A DNA stretch of 47,110 nt from Thermoplasmatota archaeon. Its GTDB lineage: Archaea > Thermoplasmatota > E2 > DHVEG-1. Location: NCBI GenBank assembly GCA_030619765.1, contig JAUXAU010000014.1:1-47110 (forward strand). Direction: 5' to 3'. Below the pieces are notes generated by a model. The model did not search any database. It worked only from the letters and a program-made list of their open reading frames with translations, and had not been told where the DNA came from. Shown here piece after piece: positions 22,498-31,648 of the stretch. Made by a program: the position numbers and the translations under genes. The stretch's first letter is position 1. Each line of letters begins with the position of its first letter.

Positions 22498-23685
22498 ATG
22501 AAACGAAATTCAACATTATTTCTAAAGGAAGAATATGAAGAATTAGTTAAGAAAAGCATTGATTGGAAACTCCGTATCTTAGAAACAGGTTCAACACCTC
22601 ATTCCATGGTTGACGGCAAAAAAGTTATCATGTTGTGTTCTAACAACTACCTAAACCTGAGCAATCATCCTCGGCTTATACGGGAGGCAATTGAAGCTGC
22701 AAAAAAATTCGGTGCTGGTTCAGGTTCAGTAAGACCAATTGCAGGAACGATGAAACTTCATATGGACGTAGAGAAGAAACTGGCAAAATTCAAAAGAACT
22801 GAATCTTCCCTTATTTATCAAACTGGTTTTGCAGCAAATGCAGGTCTCATACCTCAGTTGGCAGGTAAAGGAGATATTATTATCAGCGATGAATTAAATC
22901 ATGGTAGTATTATTGATGGTGTGAGATTAACAAAGACCGATCGAGCTATCTATAAACATCGTGACATGGGTGAACTTGAGAAAGTATTGAAAGATGCTGA
23001 TAAAAAAAAGTATAATAGAATTCTCATAATAACCGACGGTGTCTTCAGTATGGATGGCGACATTGCTCCTATGGATAAAATTGTCAAGCTTGGGAATGAG
23101 TATGGTGCAATGACCTATGTTGATGATGCTCACGGAGAGGGAGTAATTGGTCCAGATGGACGAGGAATCGGAGCACATTTTGGCATTGAGGGAAAGATCG
23201 ATGTTGAAATGGGGACTTTTAGTAAAGCCTATGGCGTAGTCGGTGGTCTTATTGCTGGAAGTCAGGACCTTGTTAATTATGCCTATAATAAATCTCGGAC
23301 ATGGCTTCTCAGTGGTTCACATCCACCCGCTGTGGCAGGTGCACAGCTTGCAGCAATTGATGTGCTAGAAACAGAACCAGAACATGTTAAGAATTTATGG
23401 AATAATACCAAGTATTTCAAAAAAGAATTAAGCTCAATGGGATTTGATACTGGTTTCAGCGAGTCACCTATCACACCTGTAATTGTTGGAGAATCCAGTA
23501 AAGCCAAAGAGCTTAGCAATCTCTTGTTTGATGACGGCGTGTTTGCACTACCGATAGTATTCCCGATGGTCGCTCGAGATAAAGCAAGAATTCGAACAAT
23601 GATGAATGCGGGATTAACAAAGAAAGATCTTGACTTTGCATTGGAAAAATTCGAGAAACTTGGTAAAAAATTAGATATAATCTAA
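22498..23685 (+). CDS. kbl: Alpha-oxoamine synthase, probably 2-amino-3-ketobutyrate CoA ligase (glycine C-acetyltransferase)
   Basis: 395 residues, the usual length; GGGAGG is well placed before ATG. A PLP-dependent fold-type I enzyme: MLCSNNYLNLSNHPRL, GAGSGSVRPIAGTMKLHM, DELNHGSIIDG, TDGVFSMDGDIAP, YVDDAHGEGVIGP, and the PLP lysine K243 in GTFSKAYGVVGG. Kbl joins glycine and acetyl-CoA to 2-amino-3-oxobutyrate, or the reverse, in threonine degradation. GSGSVRPIAGT favours Kbl over BioF or serine palmitoyltransferase, but these relatives cannot be excluded. No threonine dehydrogenase gene is adjacent. Confidence 0.8.
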   Translation: MKRNSTLFLKEEYEELVKKSIDWKLRILETGSTPHSMVDGKKVIMLCSNNYLNLSNHPRLIREAIEAAKKFGAGSGSVRPIAGTMKLHMDVEKKLAKFKRTESSLIYQTGFAANAGLIPQLAGKGDIIISDELNHGSIIDGVRLTKTDRAIYKHRDMGELEKVLKDADKKKYNRILIITDGVFSMDGDIAPMDKIVKLGNEYGAMTYVDDAHGEGVIGPDGRGIGAHFGIEGKIDVEMGTFSKAYGVVGGLIAGSQDLVNYAYNKSRTWLLSGSHPPAVAGAQLAAIDVLETEPEHVKNLWNNTKYFKKELSSMGFDTGFSESPITPVIVGESSKAKELSNLLFDDGVFALPIVFPMVARDKARIRTMMNAGLTKKDLDFALEKFEKLGKKLDII

Positions 23686-23802
23686 TCATGTCTGAAGGAC
23701 AAGTTGAATGGAATACCATATTTTAAACCCTACAAAAAGTATAAATAAAAGATGTGAGATTCGTTAGCTAGTATTTTTCCAGATTTTATGGGAGTAATAA
23801 TT

Positions 23803-24435
23803 ATGGTAGAAGATTTAAAGAAGACTGGTACCACAATACTAGGTATGGTGTGTAAAGACGGCGTGGTAATTGCAACTGAACGTAGAGCAACAATGGGCAC
23901 TCTTATTGCCCATAAAGCTACAAAGAAGCTTTATAAAATCGATGTGCACTTAGCACTAGCGACAGCTGGATTAGTTGGGGATTTACAAGTTCTCTCCCGT
24001 TATCTTAGTGCAGAGACAAACTTGTACAGGCTGAAACGAGATAGAAAGATACCTGTAAAAAGTGCAGCAACATTGATGTCTAACATATTGAATCAGAGGA
24101 AATTTGCTCCATACTATGTACAGTTGATCCTAGGTGGCTGGGATTCTGAAGGCGGGCACGTTTATTCGTTAGATGCTGCTGGTGGGGCAATACCTGATAA
24201 ATATACTGCAGGCGGATCTGGTTCACCGTATGTCTTTGGTGTTTTAGAGGACCGATACAAAGATGATATGACAGTTGATGAAGGCATTGATATTGCTACT
24301 AGAGCTATGTCTGCTGCCATGGGAAGGGACTCAGCTTCAGGAAATGGAATTGATATTGCTGTTATCAATGAGAAAGAATTTAAAATGATTTCAGAAGGTG
24401 AAATAAAAACACGTTTGGAAAAATTTGGAAAATAA
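23803..24435 (+). CDS. psmB: Proteasome beta subunit
   Basis: The start is set at ATG 23803 because GGGAG (23790-23794) then sits 8 nt upstream; the in-frame ATG 23788 overlaps that ribosome-binding site. The 210-residue protein has a nine-residue propeptide, MVEDLKKTG, cut before the catalytic Thr10 (TTILGMVCKDG). Conserved: ATERRATMG, KKLYKID, ATAGLVGDLQ, LGGWDSEGGHVYSLDAAGG, and GSGSPYVFGVLE. It forms the proteolytic chamber of the archaeal 20S core. It is followed 77 nt later by aCPSF1; an alpha subunit is not in the window. Confidence 0.93.
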   Translation: MVEDLKKTGTTILGMVCKDGVVIATERRATMGTLIAHKATKKLYKIDVHLALATAGLVGDLQVLSRYLSAETNLYRLKRDRKIPVKSAATLMSNILNQRKFAPYYVQLILGGWDSEGGHVYSLDAAGGAIPDKYTAGGSGSPYVFGVLEDRYKDDMTVDEGIDIATRAMSAAMGRDSASGNGIDIAVINEKEFKMISEGEIKTRLEKFGK

Positions 24436-24512
24436 ATCTTGTTTGTTTATAATTATTGATTGATTATCTTAAATTATTATAAGGCTTAATAAGTGTTTTA
24501 CAAGGTAAAAAA

Positions 24513-26423
24513 ATGACAGTAGACGATGTTTTACGGGAGATTAAAGGAAAAATTCGAGGAGTAGTACCCGTAAGTATTGACATATCTGATGTAGAATTTG
24601 AAGGGGCATTACTAGTTATTTATACAAAGACACCTGACAAATTTGCAACTAATAGAGATCTAGTAAAAAATCTTGCAAAGTCATTACAAAAGCGTATAGT
24701 TGTTCGACCGGACCCTTCTGTTCTTACAGATATCGATATAGCTGAAAAGAAAATTAAGAGTATAATTCCAAAAGACGCAGAGATAACAAATATTTACTTT
24801 CAGCCAGATGTTGGTGAAGTAACTATTGAAGCAATGAAACCCGGAGCTGCTATAGGAAAGGAAGGTCTGATTCTCAATGAAATAAGAAAAACAATTAATT
24901 GGACGCCTAGCATAATCAGAGCACCACCGATTCAATCGAAAACAGTCAAGGAAATCCGTGGTTATCTAAGATCAATGAGTGATGAAAGAAAAGAGATACT
25001 ACGAAAGATTGGCAGAAAACTTCATCGCGGAGTATCTGAAGGGGAAAAATTTGTAAGAATGACCTCTTTAGGTGGATATAGACAGGTGGGGCGATCATGC
25101 ACACTGCTTCACACTCAGGATAGTAAGGTTATGATTGACTGTGGTATTGATGTATCTTCAGACAATAATAATTCACCATATATTCATTTGCCTGAAGTTT
25201 TACCCCTGGAAACAATCGATGCTGTTGTCATAACCCATGCACATCTTGACCACAGTGGTTTGGTACCATTATTATATAAATACGGCTATGAAGGTCCCGT
25301 GTATTGTACGTCTCCAACTAGGGACATGATGACCCTCCTTCAAATGGATTATCTTAAGGTTGCTGCCGCGGATGCAAAAAAGGTTCCTTATTCTTCAGAA
25401 AATATACGCAATGTGATTAAACATTGTATAACTATGGGCTATGGCGATACAACAGACATTACTCCAGATATTAGACTTACTTTTCACAATGCAGGTCATA
25501 TTCTTGGTTCATCCGTCTGCCACTTTCATGTTGGTGAGGGCTTGTATAACATAGCATTTTCTGGTGATATTAAGTATGAGAGAACCTGGCTCTTTAACCC
25601 TGCAGTTAATCATTATCCCCGTATAGAGGCGTTAGTTGTAGAATCAACTTATGGTGGCAAAGATGACTATCAGCCGAGTAGAAGGGAGGCTACCGAACGT
25701 CTTAAAGATATCATCCGCCAATCAATCAAAAAGAAAGGAAAGGTCCTTGTCCCTGTTTTTGCGGTTGGTAGAAGCCAAGAGGTAATGATTGTTATTGAGA
25801 ATCTCGTTAGAAACAAGGAGATTCCAAAAAGTCCTGTTTATCTCGATGGTATGATATGGGAGGCAACTGCGATACACACTGCCTATCCTGAGTATCTTAA
25901 TAATAGACTCAGAAGTCAGATATTTCAGAAGGGAGAAAATCCTTTGTTATCCGACATTTTCAAAAGAGTAGATAGCGTAGAAATGAGAGAAAAGATAATC
26001 ACAGAAAGTGATCCATGTGTTGTCCTTGCAACAAGTGGTATGATGAATGGTGGTCCTGTCATGGAGTATTTCAAGTCATGGGCTCAGGATAACAAAAACA
26101 CGATTGTATTTGTTGGGTATCAGGCAGAAGGAACGATGGGAAGAAAGGTTCAAAGAGGATCAAAATCAATTCCAATGAATATATCTGGAGACATTGTCAA
26201 TCTTGAGCTGAAAATGAATGTAGAAACCTGTGACGGATTCTCAGGACATAGCGATCGCAGGCAGCTTATAGGATTCATAAATAATATGTCACCACGTCCA
26301 GAAAAAGTTATCTTTGGCCATGGAGAAGAATCAAAATGTTTAGACCTATCCTCTACAATTCATAAAAGGTGTAACTTGAATACTACAGCTCCAATGAATT
26401 TAGAAACTATCAGGTTTGTATAG
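24513..26423 (+). CDS. fttA: aCPSF1 / FttA, KH-metallo-beta-lactamase-beta-CASP ribonuclease (transcription termination factor)
   Basis: 636 residues, as usual for the family. Order: N-terminal KH domains (about 1-145; PGAAIGKEGLILNEI is the KH G-x-x-G loop), then the metallo-beta-lactamase core from about 180 (GGYRQVGRSCTLLHTQDSKV), zinc motif THAHLDHSG at about 241-249, SGDIKYERTWLF, the beta-CASP part with ATSGMMNGGPV and GYQAEGTMGRK, and the C-terminal GHSDRRQL and FGHGEES. In archaea this enzyme cuts nascent RNA at U-rich sites and ends transcription. TAAGGCTTAATAAG upstream may be the promoter. All catalytic motifs appear intact. Confidence 0.93.
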   Translation: MTVDDVLREIKGKIRGVVPVSIDISDVEFEGALLVIYTKTPDKFATNRDLVKNLAKSLQKRIVVRPDPSVLTDIDIAEKKIKSIIPKDAEITNIYFQPDVGEVTIEAMKPGAAIGKEGLILNEIRKTINWTPSIIRAPPIQSKTVKEIRGYLRSMSDERKEILRKIGRKLHRGVSEGEKFVRMTSLGGYRQVGRSCTLLHTQDSKVMIDCGIDVSSDNNNSPYIHLPEVLPLETIDAVVITHAHLDHSGLVPLLYKYGYEGPVYCTSPTRDMMTLLQMDYLKVAAADAKKVPYSSENIRNVIKHCITMGYGDTTDITPDIRLTFHNAGHILGSSVCHFHVGEGLYNIAFSGDIKYERTWLFNPAVNHYPRIEALVVESTYGGKDDYQPSRREATERLKDIIRQSIKKKGKVLVPVFAVGRSQEVMIVIENLVRNKEIPKSPVYLDGMIWEATAIHTAYPEYLNNRLRSQIFQKGENPLLSDIFKRVDSVEMREKIITESDPCVVLATSGMMNGGPVMEYFKSWAQDNKNTIVFVGYQAEGTMGRKVQRGSKSIPMNISGDIVNLELKMNVETCDGFSGHSDRRQLIGFINNMSPRPEKVIFGHGEESKCLDLSSTIHKRCNLNTTAPMNLETIRFV

Positions 26424-26453
26424 GCTAATATTAACTTAAACTCAGAATAGAGC

Positions 26454-26678
26454 CTATTTTGATATTCCAAAAATTAATTCTCTTATTTCTTCTAAACTAT
26501 CATGCAGTCGTTTTTTAGCTTCTTTTTCAGAAATTGATTCATGCAATTCTGCTTCTTCACTTGAATCAAGCCCTGATACCACGTATTTTCCATCCTTTTC
26601 GTATATGGCTGCTTGATTTTTCCAAGCTTTTTCGTAGTGTAGTACTGCTCCTAAAAATTTCCAGCCTTGTTCTTGCAT
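26454..26678 (-). CDS. Hypothetical conserved-type small protein downstream of primase (start uncertain, possibly ACG at 26717)
   Basis: 74 residues from ATG 26678: QGWKFLGAVLHYEKAWKNQA, AIYEKDGKYVVSGLDSSEEA, then a charged helix to IRELIFGISK. There is no ribosome-binding site at that ATG. A strong one, GGAGGT (complement of 26724-26729), lies 6 nt before an in-frame ACG (26715-26717). That start would add 13 plausible residues (GNKVDVEGIDKR). So the gene either uses ACG, or its original ATG has mutated (or was misread). It follows priS by about 30 nt and is probably co-transcribed with it. Function unknown. Confidence 0.55.
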   Translation of the reverse strand: MQEQGWKFLGAVLHYEKAWKNQAAIYEKDGKYVVSGLDSSEEAELHESISEKEAKKRLHDSLEEIRELIFGISK

Positions 26679-26745
26679 CCTTTTGTCTATGCCTTCTACA
26701 TCAACTTTGTTGCCCGTTTTTACACCTCCTTTTGATTTCTAGATT

Positions 26746-27936
26746 TCAGCAAATATGTGCCATCTTTCTCCCAATTAAAAAAACAGCCAGGTATGTTGGT
26801 ATTTCCTGTTCTCCCTCATTTAGATTAAAGATTTCATCTTTCATTTTCATATTAATTGATTGATTTAACTTTATTTTAACCAGCTCATCTCCAAAAACTA
26901 CCGCATCTCTTAGTGGATCAAAATCTTTCAACTTATCAATGTCAATCTTAACTACCTTTAGTCCAGTCTTTCCATGTAATGAAAAAGGTAATCTAATAAG
27001 ACGCTTTATATCGCAGGTAACAGGTTCATCTGTTTCACCAGCACTAAGAGACACTGCTGTTTTTCTTAGGGCACTGTTAAGAAAAAATTTTCTAATTGTT
27101 TTAGACTGATCCAGTAAACCATCTTTTATTCTGCTTACTCTCTCATCAGAAAGCTCCATAACAAGTTTTTCAGCATCTTTCTTTTTTACACCATATTCCT
27201 GAAGACTTTTCTTGGGATTATCGCTCTTTCTTATTTCATTTACAATGTCAATTATTCCTCTGCTAATTCTCCCTTTCCAGCCTGTTTGATCGGGAGTGGG
27301 CATTTTTAGACTTTTTCCACTTGGAAAGTAATAGCCACCGTAATGTTTCCTCCCTGTTATATGTTCGTGAAATATGATAGAATCAATAATGTCTCTTCCA
27401 GTAATATAATCCACTATTTCTCTTCTCTCATTACTATCCAAATCAAAAATAGCAGGATCCTTAACATGGCAATGGTATCCCCTCGCTCCGCTGAAATAAA
27501 GCTCAAGATATTTTTCATTGAAGCCAAAATCTCCTAGTAAGAATTCTCTTACAAGTTTTTCGAACTCGTTTTTTACTATCTCCAGTTGTTCACTGTAACT
27601 CATTTTATCTGCATTTTGGAGATGGTCAGAATCTAAATCAAAGATGAGTTCTGCTCCCATCCAGTTTTTGTCCTGCATTTTAGGCGCATCTGGTGTTTGG
27701 TAGTATGCTGAAGAATAGTAAACATGCTGAGGAACTCTTTCTTTTAAAAAATCTAATAAATCCTTCTTTTTATTAAATGATAAGTGTCTGATCATTCCCT
27801 TTCCGCCGAACAATACAAACGCAAGTTCCCTTCTACCAAATCGATCTGGTAATTCTATTTTGTTCTTTTTGTAATATTCTTGAAACTTGTTTTTGAGAAA
27901 TTCTAATGATTTTTGAGACGTATTGAAATCTGCCAT
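26746..27936 (-). CDS. priS: DNA primase small (catalytic) subunit
   Basis: 396 residues, normal length. Catalytic acidic motif at 95-104: AELIFDLDSD, the metal-binding Asp-x-Asp of archaeo-eukaryotic primases. Other landmarks: FGRRELAFVLFGGKGMIRHL near the N-terminus, YLELYFSGARGYHCHV (family motif G-x-x-G-x-H), and RLIRLPFSLHGKTGLKV, the conserved R-x-P-x-S-L-H-x-x-T/S. Makes primers with PriL, which is not in the window. Divergent from orc1/cdc6 with 88 bp between, so two initiation genes share a control region. Confidence 0.93.
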   Translation of the reverse strand: MADFNTSQKSLEFLKNKFQEYYKKNKIELPDRFGRRELAFVLFGGKGMIRHLSFNKKKDLLDFLKERVPQHVYYSSAYYQTPDAPKMQDKNWMGAELIFDLDSDHLQNADKMSYSEQLEIVKNEFEKLVREFLLGDFGFNEKYLELYFSGARGYHCHVKDPAIFDLDSNERREIVDYITGRDIIDSIIFHEHITGRKHYGGYYFPSGKSLKMPTPDQTGWKGRISRGIIDIVNEIRKSDNPKKSLQEYGVKKKDAEKLVMELSDERVSRIKDGLLDQSKTIRKFFLNSALRKTAVSLSAGETDEPVTCDIKRLIRLPFSLHGKTGLKVVKIDIDKLKDFDPLRDAVVFGDELVKIKLNQSINMKMKDEIFNLNEGEQEIPTYLAVFLIGRKMAHIC

Positions 27937-28024
27937 TATTAAAAAGCAAAATGGTTTTTGTGGGTATAATCTTTATCCAAAAAGGGAGATAAAGTTTTAT
28001 TACTAACAGGCATTACTGAATCCA

Positions 28025-29203
28025 ATGAGCGATATTATAGAGGATGAACTTTTTTCTTCATCTGTTATAAAAGATCTTCACGCTCTTGACTTTGATTATG
28101 TACCCGAAGAGCTGCCACATAGAACCGAACAACTTCGTAGATTAGCTCAGATGTTTAAACCATTGCTAAATGATGTATCACAAAATGCTGTAGTTAGAGG
28201 GCCTGTTGGTACTGGAAAAACAGTTATTATAAAAAAATTCTGTAATTCGTTTGTAAATATTGCAAGAAAACAAGGAAAGATTATTGAATATGTTCATATA
28301 AACTGTAGAAAACGATCAACAGATGCAATGGTATTAATAGGTATTTTAAATCATTTTGATCAGAGATTTCCAGATAGAGGGTTTTCTGTTCAGGAGATGC
28401 TACAGATCCTTCATAAACAACTACAAAGAAGGGATGCACAGCTTTTACTTGTTTTAGATGAAGCCGATGCACTTCTGAAAAAAAGCGGTTCCAATCTTGT
28501 ATATAATCTTACAAGATTTACAGATGAAACAATGAAAACAGATAATCCTATCTCCATTATAATGGTCTCTCAAAAAGATGTACTATCAGATTTAGATTTA
28601 TCCGCTCTTAGCACTTTCAAAAGAAGTAATACAATAATTTTGGATAAATATGCTCGTGATGAATTATATGATATTATAGATCAACGAGTAGGACTTGCTT
28701 TTCATAATCATACCGTATCTCTAGATAGCGTTGACCTTATTGCTGATATAGCAAGTGAATGGGGAGATGCACGTTTTGCCATAGAACTTCTATGGAAGGC
28801 AGGCATGTGTGCTGATCAACAGCATGTTCAACTTGTAGTGCCAGAGCATGTGCGTGCCGCTAAAGCAGAAACATATTCTGTTGTTACTGAAACAAAATTG
28901 GAAAACTTAGGAAAACATCAACTTTTAACATTACTCTCGATTGCCAAACGGTTACATAGAGATGGTGCTGCATATGCAAATACTGGTGACGTTGAAAAAA
29001 CATATGCAATAACCTGTGAAGAGTATAACGAAAAACCACGAGCACATACTATGTTTTGGAGTTATTTAAAAGAAGTAGAAAACGCAGGATTTATACATAT
29101 CAAGCTTTCAGGAAAAGGCCAACTTGGAACAACTCAGCTTATCTCACTTCCTGATATACCTGTTGAGATATTGGTAGATAAATTAGACGGATTTCTGAGA
29201 TAA
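28025..29203 (+). CDS. cdc6: Orc1/Cdc6 replication initiator
   Basis: 392 residues. AAA+ ATPase: Walker A GPVGTGKT (59-66), Walker B LVLDEAD (142-148), sensor region SIIMVSQKD, and the initiator motif LPHRTEQLRRL at 30-40. The C-terminal winged helix (about 300-392) starts at KLENLGKHQLLTLLSIAK. Recognises origin boxes and loads MCM. The 27937-28024 gap is short and has no obvious paired origin boxes, but origins often lie next to this gene in archaea. The gene overlaps the 3' end of the convergent glycosylase by 21 nt. Confidence 0.92.
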   Translation: MSDIIEDELFSSSVIKDLHALDFDYVPEELPHRTEQLRRLAQMFKPLLNDVSQNAVVRGPVGTGKTVIIKKFCNSFVNIARKQGKIIEYVHINCRKRSTDAMVLIGILNHFDQRFPDRGFSVQEMLQILHKQLQRRDAQLLLVLDEADALLKKSGSNLVYNLTRFTDETMKTDNPISIIMVSQKDVLSDLDLSALSTFKRSNTIILDKYARDELYDIIDQRVGLAFHNHTVSLDSVDLIADIASEWGDARFAIELLWKAGMCADQQHVQLVVPEHVRAAKAETYSVVTETKLENLGKHQLLTLLSIAKRLHRDGAAYANTGDVEKTYAITCEEYNEKPRAHTMFWSYLKEVENAGFIHIKLSGKGQLGTTQLISLPDIPVEILVDKLDGFLR

Positions 29204-29896
29204 GTTGAATTCACATTGATTTTTTAAAGGGCACTTTTTACACTCTGGTTTTTTCTTACAATAATTTTTTGCCAGCTCAACAATTGAAGCATGGAATTCT
29301 TTATACAACTGTGTAGTATCTTTCTTGGGAAGGCTTTTATTAAGTTCTCTTTCGAAATATTGCTGGATTTCATCATAGGATTCTTCATTTATTTTAACAG
29401 GTAATCTTTTGCAAATGCGTTTTGTATATGCATCGACGACAAATATTGGATGATTCCCAGCATATAACAATATGGAATCAGCGGTTTCAGGACCTATGCC
29501 ATTCAGCGATAATAACTCGCTTCTAATTTCTTGCAGATCTCTGTTGAAAAATTTGTCTAGATTATCTTCATAATTTTTATGCAAGTGGGAAGCCAAAATC
29601 TTAAGTCGCTTTGCTTTTTGATTAAAAAAGCCAGATGGTTGTATCATCGTTTTGAGATTTTCTAGGTCAGTTTGCACGACTTTTCTTACTGTAAGGGAGT
29701 TGTTTGCCTTTAGATTCGCTAATGCCTTTTCTACATTACCCCATGCAGTATTTTGTGTAAGTATAGCTCCAACTATAATCTCGAATCTTGGGTCACTATC
29801 ATTTCCTTTGTGATAATCTTTGTCAACAGGCCACCAGTCTTGATTTCCAAAGTGATTTAAAAGAAGGTTATAGATCTTACTAGGAGTTAGCGACAT
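29183..29896 (-). CDS. HhH-GPD DNA glycosylase of the endonuclease III superfamily
   Basis: 237 residues. The helix-hairpin-helix is LNGIGPETADSILLYAG (131-147) and the catalytic Asp is D155 in VVDAYTKR; four cysteines, C213, C219, C222 and C228 (spacing 5-2-5), bind a [4Fe-4S] cluster. The lysine in the loop where Nth has its catalytic Lys is absent (LNGIGPETAD), which points to the monofunctional 3-methyladenine glycosylase-like branch (COG2231 type: MagIII, MJ1434) rather than true Nth. Excises damaged bases. The start ATG is at MSLTPSKIY; its 3' end overlaps cdc6 by 21 nt. Confidence 0.8.
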   Translation of the reverse strand: MSLTPSKIYNLLLNHFGNQDWWPVDKDYHKGNDSDPRFEIIVGAILTQNTAWGNVEKALANLKANNSLTVRKVVQTDLENLKTMIQPSGFFNQKAKRLKILASHLHKNYEDNLDKFFNRDLQEIRSELLSLNGIGPETADSILLYAGNHPIFVVDAYTKRICKRLPVKINEESYDEIQQYFERELNKSLPKKDTTQLYKEFHASIVELAKNYCKKKPECKKCPLKNQCEFNLSQKSV

Positions 29897-29928
29897 GTCC
29901 TTTCAATCCTGAACCTATCAAAATTAAG

Positions 29929-31590
29929 TTATAATGAGTTTTCCACAATCTTCATTATTTCATTTGTCTTATCGTCAGCGTTTTTTTGTAGTTCATCTAT
30001 TTCAAAAGAAATCTTTTCCACAAGCTCATCATCTTTTATTGAACCCAAATTAATTTTAATGTTGAGGATGGCTGATTTCACACCTGCCTGTGCCATAAGA
30101 GCAGAAACTGCTGCATCGGTAATTGAATTTTTATTGCCTTTTTCGGCAACAACCATCGCGACATCTAGTATTTTTTCACAGGTTTTAGCTGTTTCAAGTG
30201 GAACTTTCGCTGCAGTCTTGTAACCTTTTTGTATCGCCTGTTTTCTCTTTTCTTTTTGCTCTTCTGTTTCCTTGGGCATTTTAAATGCCTTCATAACGTC
30301 GTTAAACGCTTCTGTATCTTCATCAATAAGCTTTATCAATTCTTTTCGTAACTGTTCACTTTTCTTTAGAGTATCTTTTATCTCCTGCTGAACATCAGCA
30401 TATTTTTCTTTTCCAATTGTTAGATTACAAACCATGGAAGACAACGCCGCTCCTAGTGAACCAGCAAGTGCAGCAACACTTCCACCACCTGGGGCGGGGC
30501 TATCTGATGCAAGCTCGGAAAGAAAACCGCCTATTTTCATTGAAACAAGAGGTCCAATTTCCTCAACCATGTATTCAATTACCTTCTCTTCAGGTTTAAA
30601 TGGATAAAGCTCAGAAAGTCCCAGTTTTTCAATTCCGATCGAAACTAGTTCTTCTTCATCAGATATTTTGAGACCTTCTTTTTTAGAATAGAATTTACCT
30701 GCCAAAATCAAAGATTCCTTTGGAACCAGACCCACAATTTCACTACCAGTTGCTTTTACACCTAATTTCCCTGCTTCTTCCTGAACCGCTTCAAAAACAT
30801 CATGAAGGTTTACCTTACGATAGTTTAGTAGATTCATAGAAACCTGAGCGATGTTTTCATCATACATCATGCCTCCAGCTTGAACTCCTTTAAAACGACC
30901 AGGAATTCTTTCAGGTTTACCATTAGAACCAATTATTTTGTTTCCATCTCTATCCTTTTTAATAACTCCACTTGTTCTAATTTTACCAGAAATTTTAGAT
31001 GCAATTGATTTGTCATTTGTATTCAAATTGATATTATATGCAAGAAGAATATCTCTACAGCCCGTTGCAGTTGCACCACTTTTTGGAACAAACTTTGGTT
31101 TACCATAATCTGGTTTAAAACTTGGATCTTCAAATTTTTCTTCAAGAGATTCGTACTCGCCCTTTCTAATATCTGGAAGCCTTATCCTCTCAGGTTTAGT
31201 TGCAGATTTTGCATAAAGAAACACTGGAACACCAAGTTCTTTGGCCATGCGTTCCCCGAATCTCTTTGAAAGTTTGATACACTCATCATCTATAACATCT
31301 TTAATTGGAATAAAAGGGCACACATCAAGAGCACCCATTCTAGCATGTTCTCCCTTGTGTTTTGACATATCAATAAGGGCAACACCCACTTTTGATGCTC
31401 TAAAAGCCGCTTCAAGAATAGGCTCCGGCTCTCCAACAAAAGTAAAGACGGTTCTATTGAAATCTTCACCAGGATCAACGTTTAAAAGTTTTACACCATC
31501 AACAGATTCAATAGCAGCAGAAATTGCATTAATTATGGATTTATCCTTACCTTCGCTGAAATTTGGAACACATTCAACTATTTTATCCAT
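29929..31590 (-). CDS. ftcD: Fused glutamate formimidoyltransferase / formimidotetrahydrofolate cyclodeaminase
   Basis: The start is taken at ATG 31588-31590 (MDKIVECVPNFSEGKDKSII); ATG 31596 adds two residues, and anything longer would run into the divergent hutI gene. 553 residues. The N-terminal formiminotransferase (about 1-320) shows VPNFSEG, NRTVFTFVGEP and GEHARMGALDVCPFIPI. The C-terminal cyclodeaminase (about 340-553) begins FLSELASDSPAPGGGSVAAL and contains NSITDAAVSALM. Transfers the formimino group of formiminoglutamate to tetrahydrofolate, then releases ammonia. The fusion order is as in animals. Divergent from hutI: both belong to histidine degradation. Confidence 0.9.
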   Translation of the reverse strand: MDKIVECVPNFSEGKDKSIINAISAAIESVDGVKLLNVDPGEDFNRTVFTFVGEPEPILEAAFRASKVGVALIDMSKHKGEHARMGALDVCPFIPIKDVIDDECIKLSKRFGERMAKELGVPVFLYAKSATKPERIRLPDIRKGEYESLEEKFEDPSFKPDYGKPKFVPKSGATATGCRDILLAYNINLNTNDKSIASKISGKIRTSGVIKKDRDGNKIIGSNGKPERIPGRFKGVQAGGMMYDENIAQVSMNLLNYRKVNLHDVFEAVQEEAGKLGVKATGSEIVGLVPKESLILAGKFYSKKEGLKISDEEELVSIGIEKLGLSELYPFKPEEKVIEYMVEEIGPLVSMKIGGFLSELASDSPAPGGGSVAALAGSLGAALSSMVCNLTIGKEKYADVQQEIKDTLKKSEQLRKELIKLIDEDTEAFNDVMKAFKMPKETEEQKEKRKQAIQKGYKTAAKVPLETAKTCEKILDVAMVVAEKGNKNSITDAAVSALMAQAGVKSAILNIKINLGSIKDDELVEKISFEIDELQKNADDKTNEIMKIVENSL

Positions 31591-31648
31591 GCTCATACAC
31601 CGCAAACCCTTAATCCAGGTTCTTCTTTTAACTGTTTGGTAGCTAGAT
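31591..31648. promoter_or_regulatory. Shared divergent promoter of ftcD and hutI
   Basis: The 58-base gap must carry both promoters. AACTGTTTGGTAGCTAGATA precedes hutI. No clear TATA box or operator is visible, but the arrangement predicts joint control of histidine degradation. Confidence 0.3.

Noticed and set aside
27937-28024. Replication origin between priS and cdc6
   Set aside because: Only 88 bp, no repeated origin-box-like sequence and no clear unwinding element beyond general AT richness; kept only as a hint in the findings.
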